From Chromobacterium paludis (GTDB taxonomy: Bacteria > Pseudomonadota > Gammaproteobacteria > Burkholderiales > Chromobacteriaceae): DNA of 64,000 nucleotides. The notes beneath the pieces were generated by a model. That model worked only from the letters and a program-made list of their open reading frames with translations. It did not search any database and had not been told where the DNA came from. A program made the translations under genes and the position numbers. The stretch is from positions 3,906,001 to 3,970,000 of the forward strand of contig NZ_CP043473.1 in the NCBI RefSeq assembly GCF_008275125.1. Reading direction: 5' to 3'. This document shows, one piece after another, positions 30,576-39,735 of this stretch (the stretch's first letter is position 1; every line of letters begins with the position of its first letter).

Positions 30576-32189
30576 ATGACGAACCCCAAATCGCTGAAGG
30601 TGATTGCCGGCGCCGTGGCGCTGGCGCTGGCTTCCGGTGCCGCCCTGGCCGCCCACGTTCCCGCCGGCGTCAAACTGGCCGCCAAGCAGGAGCTGACCCG
30701 CAACACCGGCTCTGAACCGGAAACCCTGGACCCGGTCGTGGCTGAATCCGTGCCGGCCAACACCATCACCGCCGACCTGTTCGAAGGCCTGACCCGTCAG
30801 GACGCCTACGGCAAGATCGAGCCGGGCGTGGCCGAGAGCTGGAAGCAGACCGATCCGACCACCTGGGTCTTCCACCTGCGCAAGAACGCCAAGTGGTCCG
30901 ATGGCAGCCCGGTCACCGCCGGCGATTTCGTCTACGGCTGGCAGCGCTTCGTTGACCCGAAGACCGCCTCCCCGTATGCCACCACCTATGGCATCTTCAT
31001 CGTCAACGGCAAGGAAATCGCCGAAGGCAAGAAGCCGGTCAGCGCTCTGGGCGTGAAGGCTCTCGACAAATACACCCTGGAAGTGAAGACGCCGTATCCG
31101 GTGCTGTTCATGCCCTCGCTGGTGACCAATACCCAGCTGGCGCCGCTGCCCAAGGCCACCATCGACAAGTATGGCAAGGACTGGGTGAAGCCGGGCAAGA
31201 TGGTCAGCAACGGCGCCTTCGAACTGAAGGACTGGCAAGTCAACAGCAAGGTCGTTGCGGTGAAGAACCCCGACTACTGGGACGCCAAGAACGTTCAGCT
31301 GACCAAGATCACCTATCTGCCGATCGAAGACACCAACGCCGACATCAAACTGTATGAGTCCGGCCAGAACGACTTCGTGCAGCAGCTGCCCCCGGGCACC
31401 TACGAGATGTACAAGGCCAAGTATCCGAAGGAAATCCGCAACGCCGAATTCCTGGGCCTGCGTTACTACTCCTTCAATAACAAGGACCCGCTGCTGAAGG
31501 ACGTGCGCGTGCGCAAGGCGCTGTCCATGGTGATCGACCGCGACATCCTGGCCAAGAAGGTCACCGCCGATGGTCAGAACCCGGCCTATAGCGTGATGGT
31601 GCACGGCATCTCCGGCGCCGACGCCTCCACTTACGACTGGGTGAAATGGCCGATGGCCAAGCGCGTCGCCGAGGCCAAGAAGCTGCTGGCCGAAGCGGGC
31701 GTGAAGCCGGGCACCAAGATCAAGTTCACCTACAACACCAACGACTACCACAAGAAGATGGCCATCTTCGCCGCGTCCGAGTGGAAGTCCAAGCTGGGCC
31801 TGAACACCGAGCTGGAAAGCCTGGAGTTCAAGGTGCTGCTGAAGAAGCGTCATGACGGCGACTACCAGATCGCCCGCAACGGCTGGAACGCCGACTACAA
31901 CGACGCCACCACCTTCCTGGCGCTGGTGCAGTGCAATAACGATCAAAACGACAACGGCAACTGCAATCCGAAGGCCGAAGAGCTGATCAAGCAAGGCAAC
32001 CAGACCACGGATGCCGGCAAGCGCAAGCAGCTGTTCACCCAGGCCGTGAAGATGATCATGGACGACTACCCGATGCTGCCGCTGCTGCAATACACCGCGC
32101 CGCGTCTGGTGAAGTCCTACGTCGGCGGCTACGGCAAGAGCCCGATGGACCGCTATCAAGGCAAGGATCTGTACATCATCGCCCACTAA
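30576..32189 (+). CDS. oppA: Oligopeptide ABC transporter substrate-binding protein
   Basis: Periplasmic peptide-binding protein of the SBP family 5. It has 537 residues with a signal peptide (cleavage probably after ALASGAALA, about residue 26). The mature part carries RNTGSEPETLDPVVAESVPA, LFEGLTRQDAYGKIEPGVAESW and the NGAFELKDWQVNSKVV segment typical of OppA. It heads oppABCDF and is separated from oppB by 142 bases holding two hairpins, which probably lets OppA be made in excess of the membrane parts. Confidence 0.95.
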   Translation: MTNPKSLKVIAGAVALALASGAALAAHVPAGVKLAAKQELTRNTGSEPETLDPVVAESVPANTITADLFEGLTRQDAYGKIEPGVAESWKQTDPTTWVFHLRKNAKWSDGSPVTAGDFVYGWQRFVDPKTASPYATTYGIFIVNGKEIAEGKKPVSALGVKALDKYTLEVKTPYPVLFMPSLVTNTQLAPLPKATIDKYGKDWVKPGKMVSNGAFELKDWQVNSKVVAVKNPDYWDAKNVQLTKITYLPIEDTNADIKLYESGQNDFVQQLPPGTYEMYKAKYPKEIRNAEFLGLRYYSFNNKDPLLKDVRVRKALSMVIDRDILAKKVTADGQNPAYSVMVHGISGADASTYDWVKWPMAKRVAEAKKLLAEAGVKPGTKIKFTYNTNDYHKKMAIFAASEWKSKLGLNTELESLEFKVLLKKRHDGDYQIARNGWNADYNDATTFLALVQCNNDQNDNGNCNPKAEELIKQGNQTTDAGKRKQLFTQAVKMIMDDYPMLPLLQYTAPRLVKSYVGGYGKSPMDRYQGKDLYIIAH

Positions 32190-32203
32190 GCCTGATGCGC
32201 AGG

Positions 32204-32261
32204 GCCGGCGTTCGCGCCGGCATGAACGAGAGCCGGATGTCCGCTTGGCGGCCATCCGGCT
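32204..32261 (+). other. Tandem hairpins between oppA and oppB
   Basis: The first is a 7-bp stem GCCGGCG / CGCCGGC with a TTCG tetraloop (32204-32221). The second is a 9-bp stem AGCCGGATG / CATCCGGCT with an inner CCGC / GCGG stem (32231-32261). Neither has a T-run. They fit the known pattern in which structures behind a binding-protein gene stabilise its message relative to the downstream genes. Confidence 0.6.
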
Positions 32262-32331
32262 TGCGATGTAGATCGGCGGCCAAGGCGCGTGCCCGCGCGG
32301 CCGCGTCTTGTGCCGACCATCGGAGTTTGCT

Positions 32332-33252
32332 ATGTGGTCTTATACTTTCCGTCGCATCCTGGCGACGATTCCCACCCTGCTGGCGGTGATCACCGTCTGC
32401 TACCTGTTGCTGCACATGACGCCGGGCGGCCCGTTCGATACCGAACGCAAGGTGTCCGAGGCGGTGTTGGCCAATCTGCAGGCCAAGTATCACCTCGACA
32501 TGCCCCTGTGGAAGCAGTACCTCTATTACCTGAACAGCCTGCTGCACGGCGACCTGGGCGCGTCGTTCCGTTACGCGGACTGGAGCGTCAATGACCTGGT
32601 GAGCAAGGCTCTGCCGGTTTCCGCCACCATAGGCGGCGGCGCCATCCTGATTTCGCTGGTCATCGGCGTCGCGCTCGGCACTATCGCCGCGCTGCGCCAG
32701 AACAGCATGGTCGACTACCTGGTGATGCTGTTCGGCAACGTCGGCGGCGCCTTCCCCTCCTTCGTGCTGGGGCCGGTGCTGGTGATGATCTTCGCCATCT
32801 GGCTGCCGTGGATGCCGGCCGGCGGTTGGGACAGCTTCAAGCTGAAATTCATGATTCTGCCGATTTCGCTGCTGGTGTTCATCAACGTGTCCACCATAGG
32901 CCGCGTGATGCGCGGCAGCCTGATCGAAGTGCTGAACAGCAACTTCATCCGCACCGCGCGCGCCAAGGGCCTGCCGCTGCGCGTGATCGTGCTGCGCCAC
33001 GCGCTGAAGCCGGCGTTGATGCCGGTGGTGTCGGTGATCGGTCCGCTGGCCATTTCGTCCATCACCTCCGCCGTGGTCACCGAGACCGTGTTCAACCTGC
33101 CGGGCCTCGGCAAGCTGATCGTCAACGGCGCGTCCAACCGCGACTACACGCTGGTGTTGGGCCTGGTGGTGCTGGTGACGGTGATCACCGTGGTGTTCAA
33201 CCTCCTCGTCGACCTGGCCTACGCCTTGCTCGATCCGAAGATCCGCTACTGA
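32332..33252 (+). CDS. oppB: Oligopeptide ABC transporter permease OppB
   Basis: Inner-membrane permease of 306 residues with about six membrane segments. It starts MWSYTFRRILATIPTLLAV at ATG 32332, 6 bases after GGAG; an upstream in-frame ATG at 32308 is rejected. The EAA loop for contact with the ATPases is visible near 205-225 (RTARAKGLPLRVIVLRHALK). It ends 14 bases before oppC. Confidence 0.96.
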   Translation: MWSYTFRRILATIPTLLAVITVCYLLLHMTPGGPFDTERKVSEAVLANLQAKYHLDMPLWKQYLYYLNSLLHGDLGASFRYADWSVNDLVSKALPVSATIGGGAILISLVIGVALGTIAALRQNSMVDYLVMLFGNVGGAFPSFVLGPVLVMIFAIWLPWMPAGGWDSFKLKFMILPISLLVFINVSTIGRVMRGSLIEVLNSNFIRTARAKGLPLRVIVLRHALKPALMPVVSVIGPLAISSITSAVVTETVFNLPGLGKLIVNGASNRDYTLVLGLVVLVTVITVVFNLLVDLAYALLDPKIRY

Positions 33253-33266
33253 GGGGGCGCGGGAAA

Positions 33267-34181
33267 ATGATAAAGAGCAAACAAGCCGCCGCCGTGGCGG
33301 CAGTGGAGACGGGCCTGAACGAAGCCACGATGGAAGGCCGCAGCCTGTGGCGCGACGCCCGCGTCCGCTTCTTCCGCAACAAGGCCGCCGTGGTCAGCCT
33401 GGTGCTGCTGACCCTGATCACCTTGGCCTGTATTTTCGGGCCCATGCTGCTGTCCAACGGCTATGCCGACACCGATTGGGACGCCATGAGCGAAGCGCCG
33501 ACGCTGCATAATATGCACTTGTTCGGCACCGACGCGCTGGGCCGCGACCTGCTGGTGCGCTGCCTGATGGGCGGCCGCATCTCGCTGATGGTCGGCGCGC
33601 TGGCCACCATCGCCTCGGTGATCCTCGGCATCGTCTGGGGCGCCACCGCCGGCTTCCTGGGCGGCAAGGTCGATTCGCTGATGATGCGCATCGTGGACAT
33701 GATGTACGCCGTGCCCTACCTGCTGATCGCCATCCTGATGGTGACGCTGCTGGGCCGCGACTTCTACCTGGTGGTGCTGACCATCACCGTGTTCTCGTGG
33801 ATGGACATGGCGCGCGTGGTGCGCGGCCAGACCCTGGCGATCAAGTCCAAGGAATATGTGGAGGCGGCGCATGCGATTGGCGTGTCCACCCCCACCATCA
33901 TCTTCCGCCACATCGTGCCCAATCTGCTGGGCATCGTGGTGATCTACACCACGGTGACGGTGCCGGGCGTGATCCTGACCGAATCCGTGCTGTCCTTCCT
34001 GGGCCTGGGCGTGCAAGAGCCGATGACCAGCTGGGGCGTGCTGATCCAGGACGGCGCCGGCGTGATGGACACCACGCCGTGGATTCTGCTGTTCCCGGCC
34101 GGCATGCTGTCCCTGACGCTTTATTGCGCCAACTACATCGGCGACGGCCTGCGCGACGCGCTGGACCCGAAAGACCGCTGA
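33267..34181 (+). CDS. oppC: Oligopeptide ABC transporter permease OppC
   Basis: Second permease of the importer, 304 residues with about six membrane segments and a cytoplasmic N-terminal region. The N-terminal OppC-type segment SLWRDARVRFFRNKAAVVSL (about 26-45), the FGTDALGRDLLVR motif (about 86-98) and the EAA loop EAAHAIGVSTPTIIFRHIVP (about 200-219) are present. The ATG at 33267 is preceded by a GGGA-type ribosome binding site. A much longer in-frame opening inside oppB is rejected. Confidence 0.96.
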   Translation: MIKSKQAAAVAAVETGLNEATMEGRSLWRDARVRFFRNKAAVVSLVLLTLITLACIFGPMLLSNGYADTDWDAMSEAPTLHNMHLFGTDALGRDLLVRCLMGGRISLMVGALATIASVILGIVWGATAGFLGGKVDSLMMRIVDMMYAVPYLLIAILMVTLLGRDFYLVVLTITVFSWMDMARVVRGQTLAIKSKEYVEAAHAIGVSTPTIIFRHIVPNLLGIVVIYTTVTVPGVILTESVLSFLGLGVQEPMTSWGVLIQDGAGVMDTTPWILLFPAGMLSLTLYCANYIGDGLRDALDPKDR

Positions 34182-34204
34182 CCCCAGGATAGACGAGGCA
34201 AGAC

Positions 34205-35206
34205 ATGAGCATTTTGAAAGTCAATAATCTCGGGGTTCAATTCCAGACCAACGACGGCGTGGTCAACGCCGTCAACGGCGTGAGCTTCGAACTGAACCCG
34301 GGCCAGACCCTGGGCATCGTCGGCGAGTCCGGCTCCGGCAAGAGCCAGACCATGCTGGCGCTGATGGGCCTTCTGGCCAAGAACGGCAAGGCCACGGGCG
34401 AAGCGCTGTTCCACGGCCAAAACCTGCTGGCGCTGCCGACGGCCGAGCTGAACAAGATCCGCGGCGACCGCGTGTCCATGATTTTCCAGGACCCGATGAC
34501 CTCGCTGAACCCGTATCTGACGGTGGAGCGGCAGATGACCGAAGTGCTGGAGCAGCACAAGGGCATGAGCCGCCGCGACGCGAAAAAGCGCGCGATCGAG
34601 CTGCTGGACGCGGTGCGCATCCCCGAGGCGGCGCGCCGCATCAATATGTATCCGCACGAGTTTTCCGGCGGCATGCGCCAGCGGGTGATGATCGCCATGG
34701 CCCTGTTGTGCGAGCCGGAGCTGCTGATCGCCGACGAACCCACCACCGCGCTGGACGTGACGGTGCAGGCGCAGATCCTGACCCTGCTGAAGGAGCTGCA
34801 GCGCGATTTCGGCACCGCCATCATCATGATCACCCACGACCTGGGCGTGGTGGCCGGCCTGTGCGAAAACGTGCTGGTGATGTACGGCGGCCGGGCGATG
34901 GAATACGGCCAGGCGGACAACATCTTCTATCATCCGAGCCATCCCTACACCATCGGCCTGCTGGGCGCCCTGCCGCGCCTGGACCACGACGGTTCCGAGC
35001 TGGTCAGCATCCCGGGCAATCCGCCGAACATGGCGCACATGCCCAAGGGCTGTCCGTTCAGCGAGCGCTGCGCCCATGCCAGCGCCCGCTGCGCCGCCGA
35101 GCTGCCGCATCTGGCGAGCAGCACGCTCAATCCGCAGATTCTGCGCGCCTGCCACAAACCGGCGGAAGAACTGGTACAAGCCGCCGCGGAGGTGACTCAT
35201 GGCTGA
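34205..35206 (+). CDS. oppD: Oligopeptide ABC transporter ATPase OppD
   Basis: 333-residue ABC ATPase driving peptide import. The Walker A motif GESGSGKS (about 39-46), the Q-loop, the signature FSGGMRQRVMIAMAL (about 156-170), Walker B LLIADEPTTALDV (about 176-188) and the H-loop ITHDLG (about 212-217) are all intact. The C-terminal OppD/F extension with Cys motifs (CPFSERCAHASARC, about 283-296) suggests the Fe-S-like Cys cluster of the family. It overlaps oppF by 8 bases. Confidence 0.97.
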   Translation: MSILKVNNLGVQFQTNDGVVNAVNGVSFELNPGQTLGIVGESGSGKSQTMLALMGLLAKNGKATGEALFHGQNLLALPTAELNKIRGDRVSMIFQDPMTSLNPYLTVERQMTEVLEQHKGMSRRDAKKRAIELLDAVRIPEAARRINMYPHEFSGGMRQRVMIAMALLCEPELLIADEPTTALDVTVQAQILTLLKELQRDFGTAIIMITHDLGVVAGLCENVLVMYGGRAMEYGQADNIFYHPSHPYTIGLLGALPRLDHDGSELVSIPGNPPNMAHMPKGCPFSERCAHASARCAAELPHLASSTLNPQILRACHKPAEELVQAAAEVTHG

Positions 35207-36188
35207 GAACAAGCAAGCGCTGCTGTCGGTGCGCAACGTCAAGGTGCACTTCCAGGTCAAGGGCGGCGACGCCTGGCCGTGGAGCCCCAAGAAAACGCTG
35301 AAGGCGGTGGACGGCGTCAGCTTCGACCTCTACCCCGGCGAAACGCTGGGCGTGGTGGGCGAATCCGGCTGCGGCAAGTCCACCTTGTCCCGCGCCATCC
35401 TGAACCTGATCCCGGCCACCGCCGGCGAGATCGTGTGGATGGGCAAGGACCTGCGCAAAGGCAGCGCCAAGGATTGGCTGAACGTGCGCAAGGACATCCA
35501 GATGATCTTCCAGGATCCGCTGGCGTCCTTGAACCCGCGCATGACCATCGCCCAGATCATCGGCGAGCCGCTGCGCGTGCACAAGCCGGAGCTGTCCTCG
35601 GAAGAGGTGATGAAGCGCGTCAAGGCGATCATGAAGCGCGTCGGCCTGCGCGAGCAGATGATCAACCGCTATCCGCACGAATTCTCCGGCGGCCAGTGCC
35701 AGCGCATCGGCATCGCCCGCGCGCTGATCCTGGAACCCAAGCTGATCATCTGCGATGAGCCGGTGTCGGCGCTGGACGTGTCCATCCAGGCGCAGATCAT
35801 CAACCTCTTGAAGGAGCTGCAGCGCGAGATGGGCCTGGCGCTGATCTTCATCGCGCACGACCTGGCCGTGGTGAAGCACATCTCCGACCGCATCCTGGTG
35901 ATGTATCTGGGCCGCGAGATGGAGTTGGCGCAGAAGCACGCGCTGTACGACGTGCCTTCGCACCCGTATACGCGCGCTCTGCTGTCGGCTATCCCCATCC
36001 CGGATCCGAAGCTGGAAAAGAACAAGGTGATCCAGATCCTGCAAGGCGATCTGCCCAGCCCGATCAACCCGCCGTCCGGCTGCGTGTTCCGCACGCGCTG
36101 TCCGCTGGCGGAGGCCCGCTGCGCCGAGGAGGCGCCCAAGCTGCGCCGCCTCAGCCAGGAGACGCAGTCCTCCTGCTTGCTTGCCTGA
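35199..36188 (+). CDS. oppF: Oligopeptide ABC transporter ATPase OppF
   Basis: 329-residue partner ATPase of OppD. It has Walker A GESGCGKST (about 53-61), the signature FSGGQCQRIGIARAL (about 163-177), Walker B LIICDEPVSALDV (about 183-195) and the H-loop IAHDLA (about 219-224). The C-terminal Cys motif CVFRTRCPLAEARC is at about 296-309. It starts inside the end of oppD, and a terminator follows the stop. Confidence 0.97.
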   Translation: MAENKQALLSVRNVKVHFQVKGGDAWPWSPKKTLKAVDGVSFDLYPGETLGVVGESGCGKSTLSRAILNLIPATAGEIVWMGKDLRKGSAKDWLNVRKDIQMIFQDPLASLNPRMTIAQIIGEPLRVHKPELSSEEVMKRVKAIMKRVGLREQMINRYPHEFSGGQCQRIGIARALILEPKLIICDEPVSALDVSIQAQIINLLKELQREMGLALIFIAHDLAVVKHISDRILVMYLGREMELAQKHALYDVPSHPYTRALLSAIPIPDPKLEKNKVIQILQGDLPSPINPPSGCVFRTRCPLAEARCAEEAPKLRRLSQETQSSCLLA

Positions 36189-36204
36189 TTTGTCTTCAGT
36201 CAAC

Positions 36205-36227
36205 CGCCGCCGTCAGGCGGCGTTTTT
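36205..36227 (+). terminator. Rho-independent terminator after oppF
   Basis: A 7-bp stem CGCCGCC / GGCGGCG with a GTCA loop is followed by TTTTT, 17 bases after the oppF stop. Confidence 0.9.
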
Positions 36228-36274
36228 CATAGCAGGCTGTTATATGCTGAAGTATCCCCCAAGGAGAGCTAACA

Positions 36275-36697
36275 ATGAGCAACCACACGGCAGTCGCGCT
36301 GGCCAGCACCTTCCGCACCACGCAATGGCAGGAGCAGGTCATGCAACAGACGGAGGGCGGCAGTGAACTGAAGCGCGCCAGCATCGTCAATGAACTGAGC
36401 GGGCCGCTGCAAGGCGAAGGCCGGCTGGAGTACCAGCTGATGTATCCGGTCAAGGAAGGCGGCGACGTGGTCTTCACCGGCTTCGAGCAAGTGGTGGCGA
36501 GCTGGGGCGATCTGCAGGGCAGCTTCGTGCTGCGCCATGATGGCGTGTACTCCCAGGTATCCGGCGCCAATGGCAGCCTGACGGTGGTGCCGGGCAGCGG
36601 CAGCGGGGATTTCATCTCGCTGCGCGGCGAGGGACAGCTCGTGGCCAATGCCGGCGAACATGGCGGAGAATATAGGCTGACGCTGAAACTGTTGTGA
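36275..36697 (+). CDS. DUF3224 family protein
   Basis: 140 residues preceded by AAGGAG at 36261-36266. The pattern TEGGSELKRASIVNELSGPLQGEG (about 26-49), FTGFEQVVASWGDLQGSFVLRHDG (about 66-89) and LTVVPGSGSGDFISLRGEGQL (about 99-119) matches DUF3224, predicted to form an allene-oxide-cyclase-like beta barrel. Function is unknown. It lies between two terminators and looks monocistronic. Confidence 0.85.
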   Translation: MSNHTAVALASTFRTTQWQEQVMQQTEGGSELKRASIVNELSGPLQGEGRLEYQLMYPVKEGGDVVFTGFEQVVASWGDLQGSFVLRHDGVYSQVSGANGSLTVVPGSGSGDFISLRGEGQLVANAGEHGGEYRLTLKLL

Positions 36698-36866
36698 TTT
36701 CCCCGCGCTTGAGCGGCGAATGCGGGGCGATTTGTCGCCAAGCTTCGCGAACCGCTTTGCGTTAGGCCGTCAAATGGTTATTCTCAAGACCTTTCCGATT
36801 GTGACGGTCGCGTCGGACGGGAAAGCGCGGCGCGTCTTTCTGCTTCGCCGCATCCGTTCCGAAACG

Positions 36867-36897
36867 CCGCCAGCCCGTGCTGGCGGTTTCTGTTTTT
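36867..36897 (+). terminator. Probable terminator between the DUF3224 and ComB-like genes
   Basis: An 8-bp stem CCGCCAGC / GCTGGCGG with a CCGT loop is followed by the T-rich sequence TTTCTGTTTTT. It lies only 13 bases before the next ATG, so it could also act as an attenuator of that gene. Confidence 0.65.
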
Positions 36898-36909
36898 CAG
36901 GGATAAAGA

Positions 36910-37620
36910 ATGCCACACGAACAACAAGAATTCACAGTGCGGCTGCAGTGGGGACAAGAGGCGGCGCGAGCGTTGAGCCCGCAGGCGGACAGCTGCGTCG
37001 TCATTGATGTGCTGTCTTTCAGCACCTGCGTCGATGTGGCCTGCGGCAACGGCGCGGTGGTGCTGCCTTACCGGCTCAAGGACGACGGCGCGCAGGACTA
37101 CGCGGATAGCCATCAGGCGCTGCTGGCAGGTAAGCGCAGCCGCATCCGGCCCTCCTTGTCGCCCACTTCGCTGCAGCGGCTGGCCTTTGGCAGCCGGCTG
37201 GTGTTGCCTTCGCCCAATGGCGCGGCGGTCAGCCTGGCCAGCGCGTCGGCCCAGACCATCGCCGGCTGCCTGCGCAATGCCGCCGCCGTCGCCAGCCATC
37301 TGAAAGCCCTGGGCGGATCGGTGCTGCTGATCGCGGCCGGCGAGCTGGACGCAGACGGCCAACTGCGCTTTGCCTATGAAGACTTCCTGGGCGCCGGCGC
37401 CATCATTCATGGGCTGACCGGGAGCAAATCGCCGGAGGCGCTGGCCGCGGAAGCGGCTTTTGTGTTGGCCTGCAACGATATCGAGCAGCAATTGGGCCAT
37501 AGCTTGTCGGCCTGCGAGCTGACCGAGCGCGGTTTTCCGGAAGACATCACGCTGGCGGCCCAGCTGAACGTCAGCCGCTGCGTGCCTGTGCTGCGCAACG
37601 GCGAATATCGCCCGGCCTGA
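36910..37620 (+). CDS. ComB-like 2-phosphosulfolactate phosphatase family protein
   Basis: 236 residues of the ComB family, magnesium-dependent acid phosphatases known from coenzyme M synthesis in methanogens. Visible motifs are [17 protein letters not shown] (about 28-44), [15 protein letters not shown] (about 98-112), LLIAAGEL (about 140-147) and [14 protein letters not shown] (about 157-170). Coenzyme M is not expected here, so the substrate is probably different. No sulfolactate genes are adjacent. Family membership is secure; function is not. Confidence 0.82.
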   Translation: MPHEQQEFTVRLQWGQEAARALSPQADSCVVIDVLSFSTCVDVACGNGAVVLPYRLKDDGAQDYADSHQALLAGKRSRIRPSLSPTSLQRLAFGSRLVLPSPNGAAVSLASASAQTIAGCLRNAAAVASHLKALGGSVLLIAAGELDADGQLRFAYEDFLGAGAIIHGLTGSKSPEALAAEAAFVLACNDIEQQLGHSLSACELTERGFPEDITLAAQLNVSRCVPVLRNGEYRPA

Positions 37621-37682
37621 CGCCGGCGTATCCGGTTATCATGAGGCAGGCCGCCTATTCAGGGCGGCACTTGGAGAGCCCT

Positions 37683-38015
37683 ATGCTGCCCGCCAAAATG
37701 ATCACCACCGCCTTTGACTTGCCCGGCTACCGCATCACCGCCAACCTGGGCGTGGTGCGCGGCATCACCGTGCGCTCGCGCTCCATCGTCGGCAATTTCT
37801 TCGGCGGCCTGCAGTCGCTGTTCGGCGGCAATATCACCATCTATACCAGCCTGTGCGAGCAGGCGCGTTCGGAAACCTATGCCCTGATGTGCGATCACGC
37901 GGCGGCGCTGGGCGCCAACGCCGTGGTCGGCATGCGCTACGACGCCACCGACGTGATGGCCGGCTTGACCGAGGTGCTGTGTTACGGCACGGCGGTGCGG
38001 GTGGAGCCGCTGTAG
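37683..38015 (+). CDS. YbjQ/UPF0145 family protein
   Basis: 110 residues starting at ATG 37683, about 8 bases after GGAG. The pattern [22 protein letters not shown] (split at about 35-56), [27 protein letters not shown] (about 66-92) and the closing CYGTAV is typical of the YbjQ family, pentameric proteins sometimes called heavy-metal-binding. An in-frame ATG at 37641 lacks support. The true role is unknown. Confidence 0.88.
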   Translation: MLPAKMITTAFDLPGYRITANLGVVRGITVRSRSIVGNFFGGLQSLFGGNITIYTSLCEQARSETYALMCDHAAALGANAVVGMRYDATDVMAGLTEVLCYGTAVRVEPL

Positions 38016-38080
38016 TTCGCATTGCCAATGCTTTTGGCATGATGGAGAATGGCCGTTTTCTTCGGCTTTTCCACATCGTC

Positions 38081-38968
38081 ATGTCCGCCATTCGCGTTGT
38101 CTCACAGGCGCTGGTGTGCGCGCTCCTGGTTTGGAGCGCCGAGGCCGCCGCCCTGGATTGGAACCCGCTTTGGGATTTCAATCGCCCCGCACTCAGCGAG
38201 CAGCGCTTCCGCGCCGCCCAGGCGACGGCCGGGCCCGACGACTTCCTGATCTTGCAAACCCAGATCGCGCGCAGCTATGGCTTGCGCCAAGACTTCAAGC
38301 AAACGCGCGCGCTGCTCTCCGCCATTCAACCGCGCCTGGCCGGCGCCAGCCTGGAGGCGCAGGCGCGTTATTGGCTGGAATGGGGCCGCAGCTGGGTATC
38401 CGCCACCCATCCTCAGGACCAGCTGACAGACGACGCGCGGCGGCAGGCGCGCGCCGCCTATCTGCAGGCGGACGGGCTGGCGCGGCGTGGCGGGCTGGAC
38501 GCGCTGTCGATAGACTCCTTGCACATGCTGGCGCTGGTGGAGACCGATACGCCGGCGCAATTGCGCTGGAACCGCGAGGCCTTGCGGCTGGCCGAAACCT
38601 CCAGCCAGCCGGCCGCTCAAAAATGGCGGGCCAGCCTGCGCAACAACATCGGCTATGTGCTGTATCAGCAGGGCGATTACCCCCAGGCCTTGGACGAGTT
38701 CCAGCAGGCGCTCGCCCTGCGCCGGCAGGGCCGCGATGCCGCCGCCACCCGCGTGGCATGGTGGATGGTGGCCTGGACCTTGCATGCCATGAAACGGCAG
38801 GACGAGGCCCTGGCCATACAGCTGCGCCTGGAAAAGGAAAACGCCGCGGCGGGCGATCCGGATCCCGACGTCTTCGACGAGCTGGCCAAGCTGTATCGCG
38901 AGCGCGGCGACGGCACGCTGGCCGACCATTATGCAACGCTGCGCCGGCAGGCGGGGGCGTCGCAATGA
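38081..38968 (+). CDS. Secreted tetratricopeptide-repeat protein
   Basis: 295 residues from ATG 38081 with a signal peptide (RVVSQALVCALLVWSAEAAA); ATGs at 38042 and 38039 would lengthen the leader by about 13 residues. The mature part is all helical. A clear TPR pair at about 190-260 includes NNIGYVLYQQGDYPQALDEFQQALALRRQ. Such proteins are usually scaffolds in the periplasm. The stop overlaps an ATG of the following gene's leader, and it heads a tight row of five genes. Confidence 0.72.
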   Translation: MSAIRVVSQALVCALLVWSAEAAALDWNPLWDFNRPALSEQRFRAAQATAGPDDFLILQTQIARSYGLRQDFKQTRALLSAIQPRLAGASLEAQARYWLEWGRSWVSATHPQDQLTDDARRQARAAYLQADGLARRGGLDALSIDSLHMLALVETDTPAQLRWNREALRLAETSSQPAAQKWRASLRNNIGYVLYQQGDYPQALDEFQQALALRRQGRDAAATRVAWWMVAWTLHAMKRQDEALAIQLRLEKENAAAGDPDPDVFDELAKLYRERGDGTLADHYATLRRQAGASQ

Positions 38969-39006
38969 GCATGGGCGCCGCGCTCATGATGGATGAAGGA
39001 GAGGCT

Positions 39007-39735
39007 ATGGACTTGCAATTGCGGGGCAAGCGCATCGTGGTGACCGGCGGCTCGGCCGGCATAGGCGCGGCCATCGTCAAAACGCTGGCGGAGGAAGGCG
39101 CGGAAGTGTTCTGTTGCGCGCGTGATGGCGCGCGGTTGGACGCCTTCCTCAGCGCGCTGCCTTGCGAGTGGCGGGTGCGCGGCCGCGCGCTGGACGCGCG
39201 GGATAGGCCGGCCCTGCAGGCCTGGTTGCGGGACATCGGCGCTTTTGACGGCCTGGTGGCCAATGTCAGCGCGCTCAGCGGCGGCTGGCGGGAGTCCATC
39301 GCCACCGATATGGAGGCCACCCTGGCGCTGATGGAGGAGGCGGAGCCGTATCTGCTGCGCGCCTCCAGCGCTGCCATTTGTTATATCGGCTCGGTGTCGG
39401 CGTCCTTGCCCATGCCGCAGGCCGAGGGCTATGGCGCGGCCAAGGCGGCGATGGCGCATTACATGAAAAGCCTGTCCTGCCGGCTGTTGCCCGCGGTGCG
39501 AGTGAACACCGTCTCGCCTGGCGCCACCGAGTTTCCCGGCGGCCTGTGGGACAAGTTGAAACACGATGCGCCCGATGAGTATCAGAGGCGGCTGGCCGAA
39601 TATCCGCTGGGCCGCTTCGCCGCGCCGGAGGAAGTGGCGCGTGTGGCGGCCTTCCTGCTCAGTCCGGCCGCCAGCTTCGTTTCCGGCGCCAACTGGTATG
39701 TGGACGGCGGCTCCAGCCCGCTGGTGCAATTTTGA
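39007..39735 (+). CDS. SDR family oxidoreductase
   Basis: Classical short-chain dehydrogenase of 242 residues. The NAD(P)-binding TGGSAGIG is at about 13-20, NVSALSG at about 88-94, the catalytic Ser in YIGSVSAS (about 124) and Tyr-x3-Lys in EGYGAAKAAM (Tyr about 139, Lys about 143). The ATG at 39007 follows an excellent AAGGAG; an ATG at 38965 overlapping the previous stop is also in frame. The substrate is unknown. The stop overlaps the next ATG. Confidence 0.88.
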   Translation: MDLQLRGKRIVVTGGSAGIGAAIVKTLAEEGAEVFCCARDGARLDAFLSALPCEWRVRGRALDARDRPALQAWLRDIGAFDGLVANVSALSGGWRESIATDMEATLALMEEAEPYLLRASSAAICYIGSVSASLPMPQAEGYGAAKAAMAHYMKSLSCRLLPAVRVNTVSPGATEFPGGLWDKLKHDAPDEYQRRLAEYPLGRFAAPEEVARVAAFLLSPAASFVSGANWYVDGGSSPLVQF

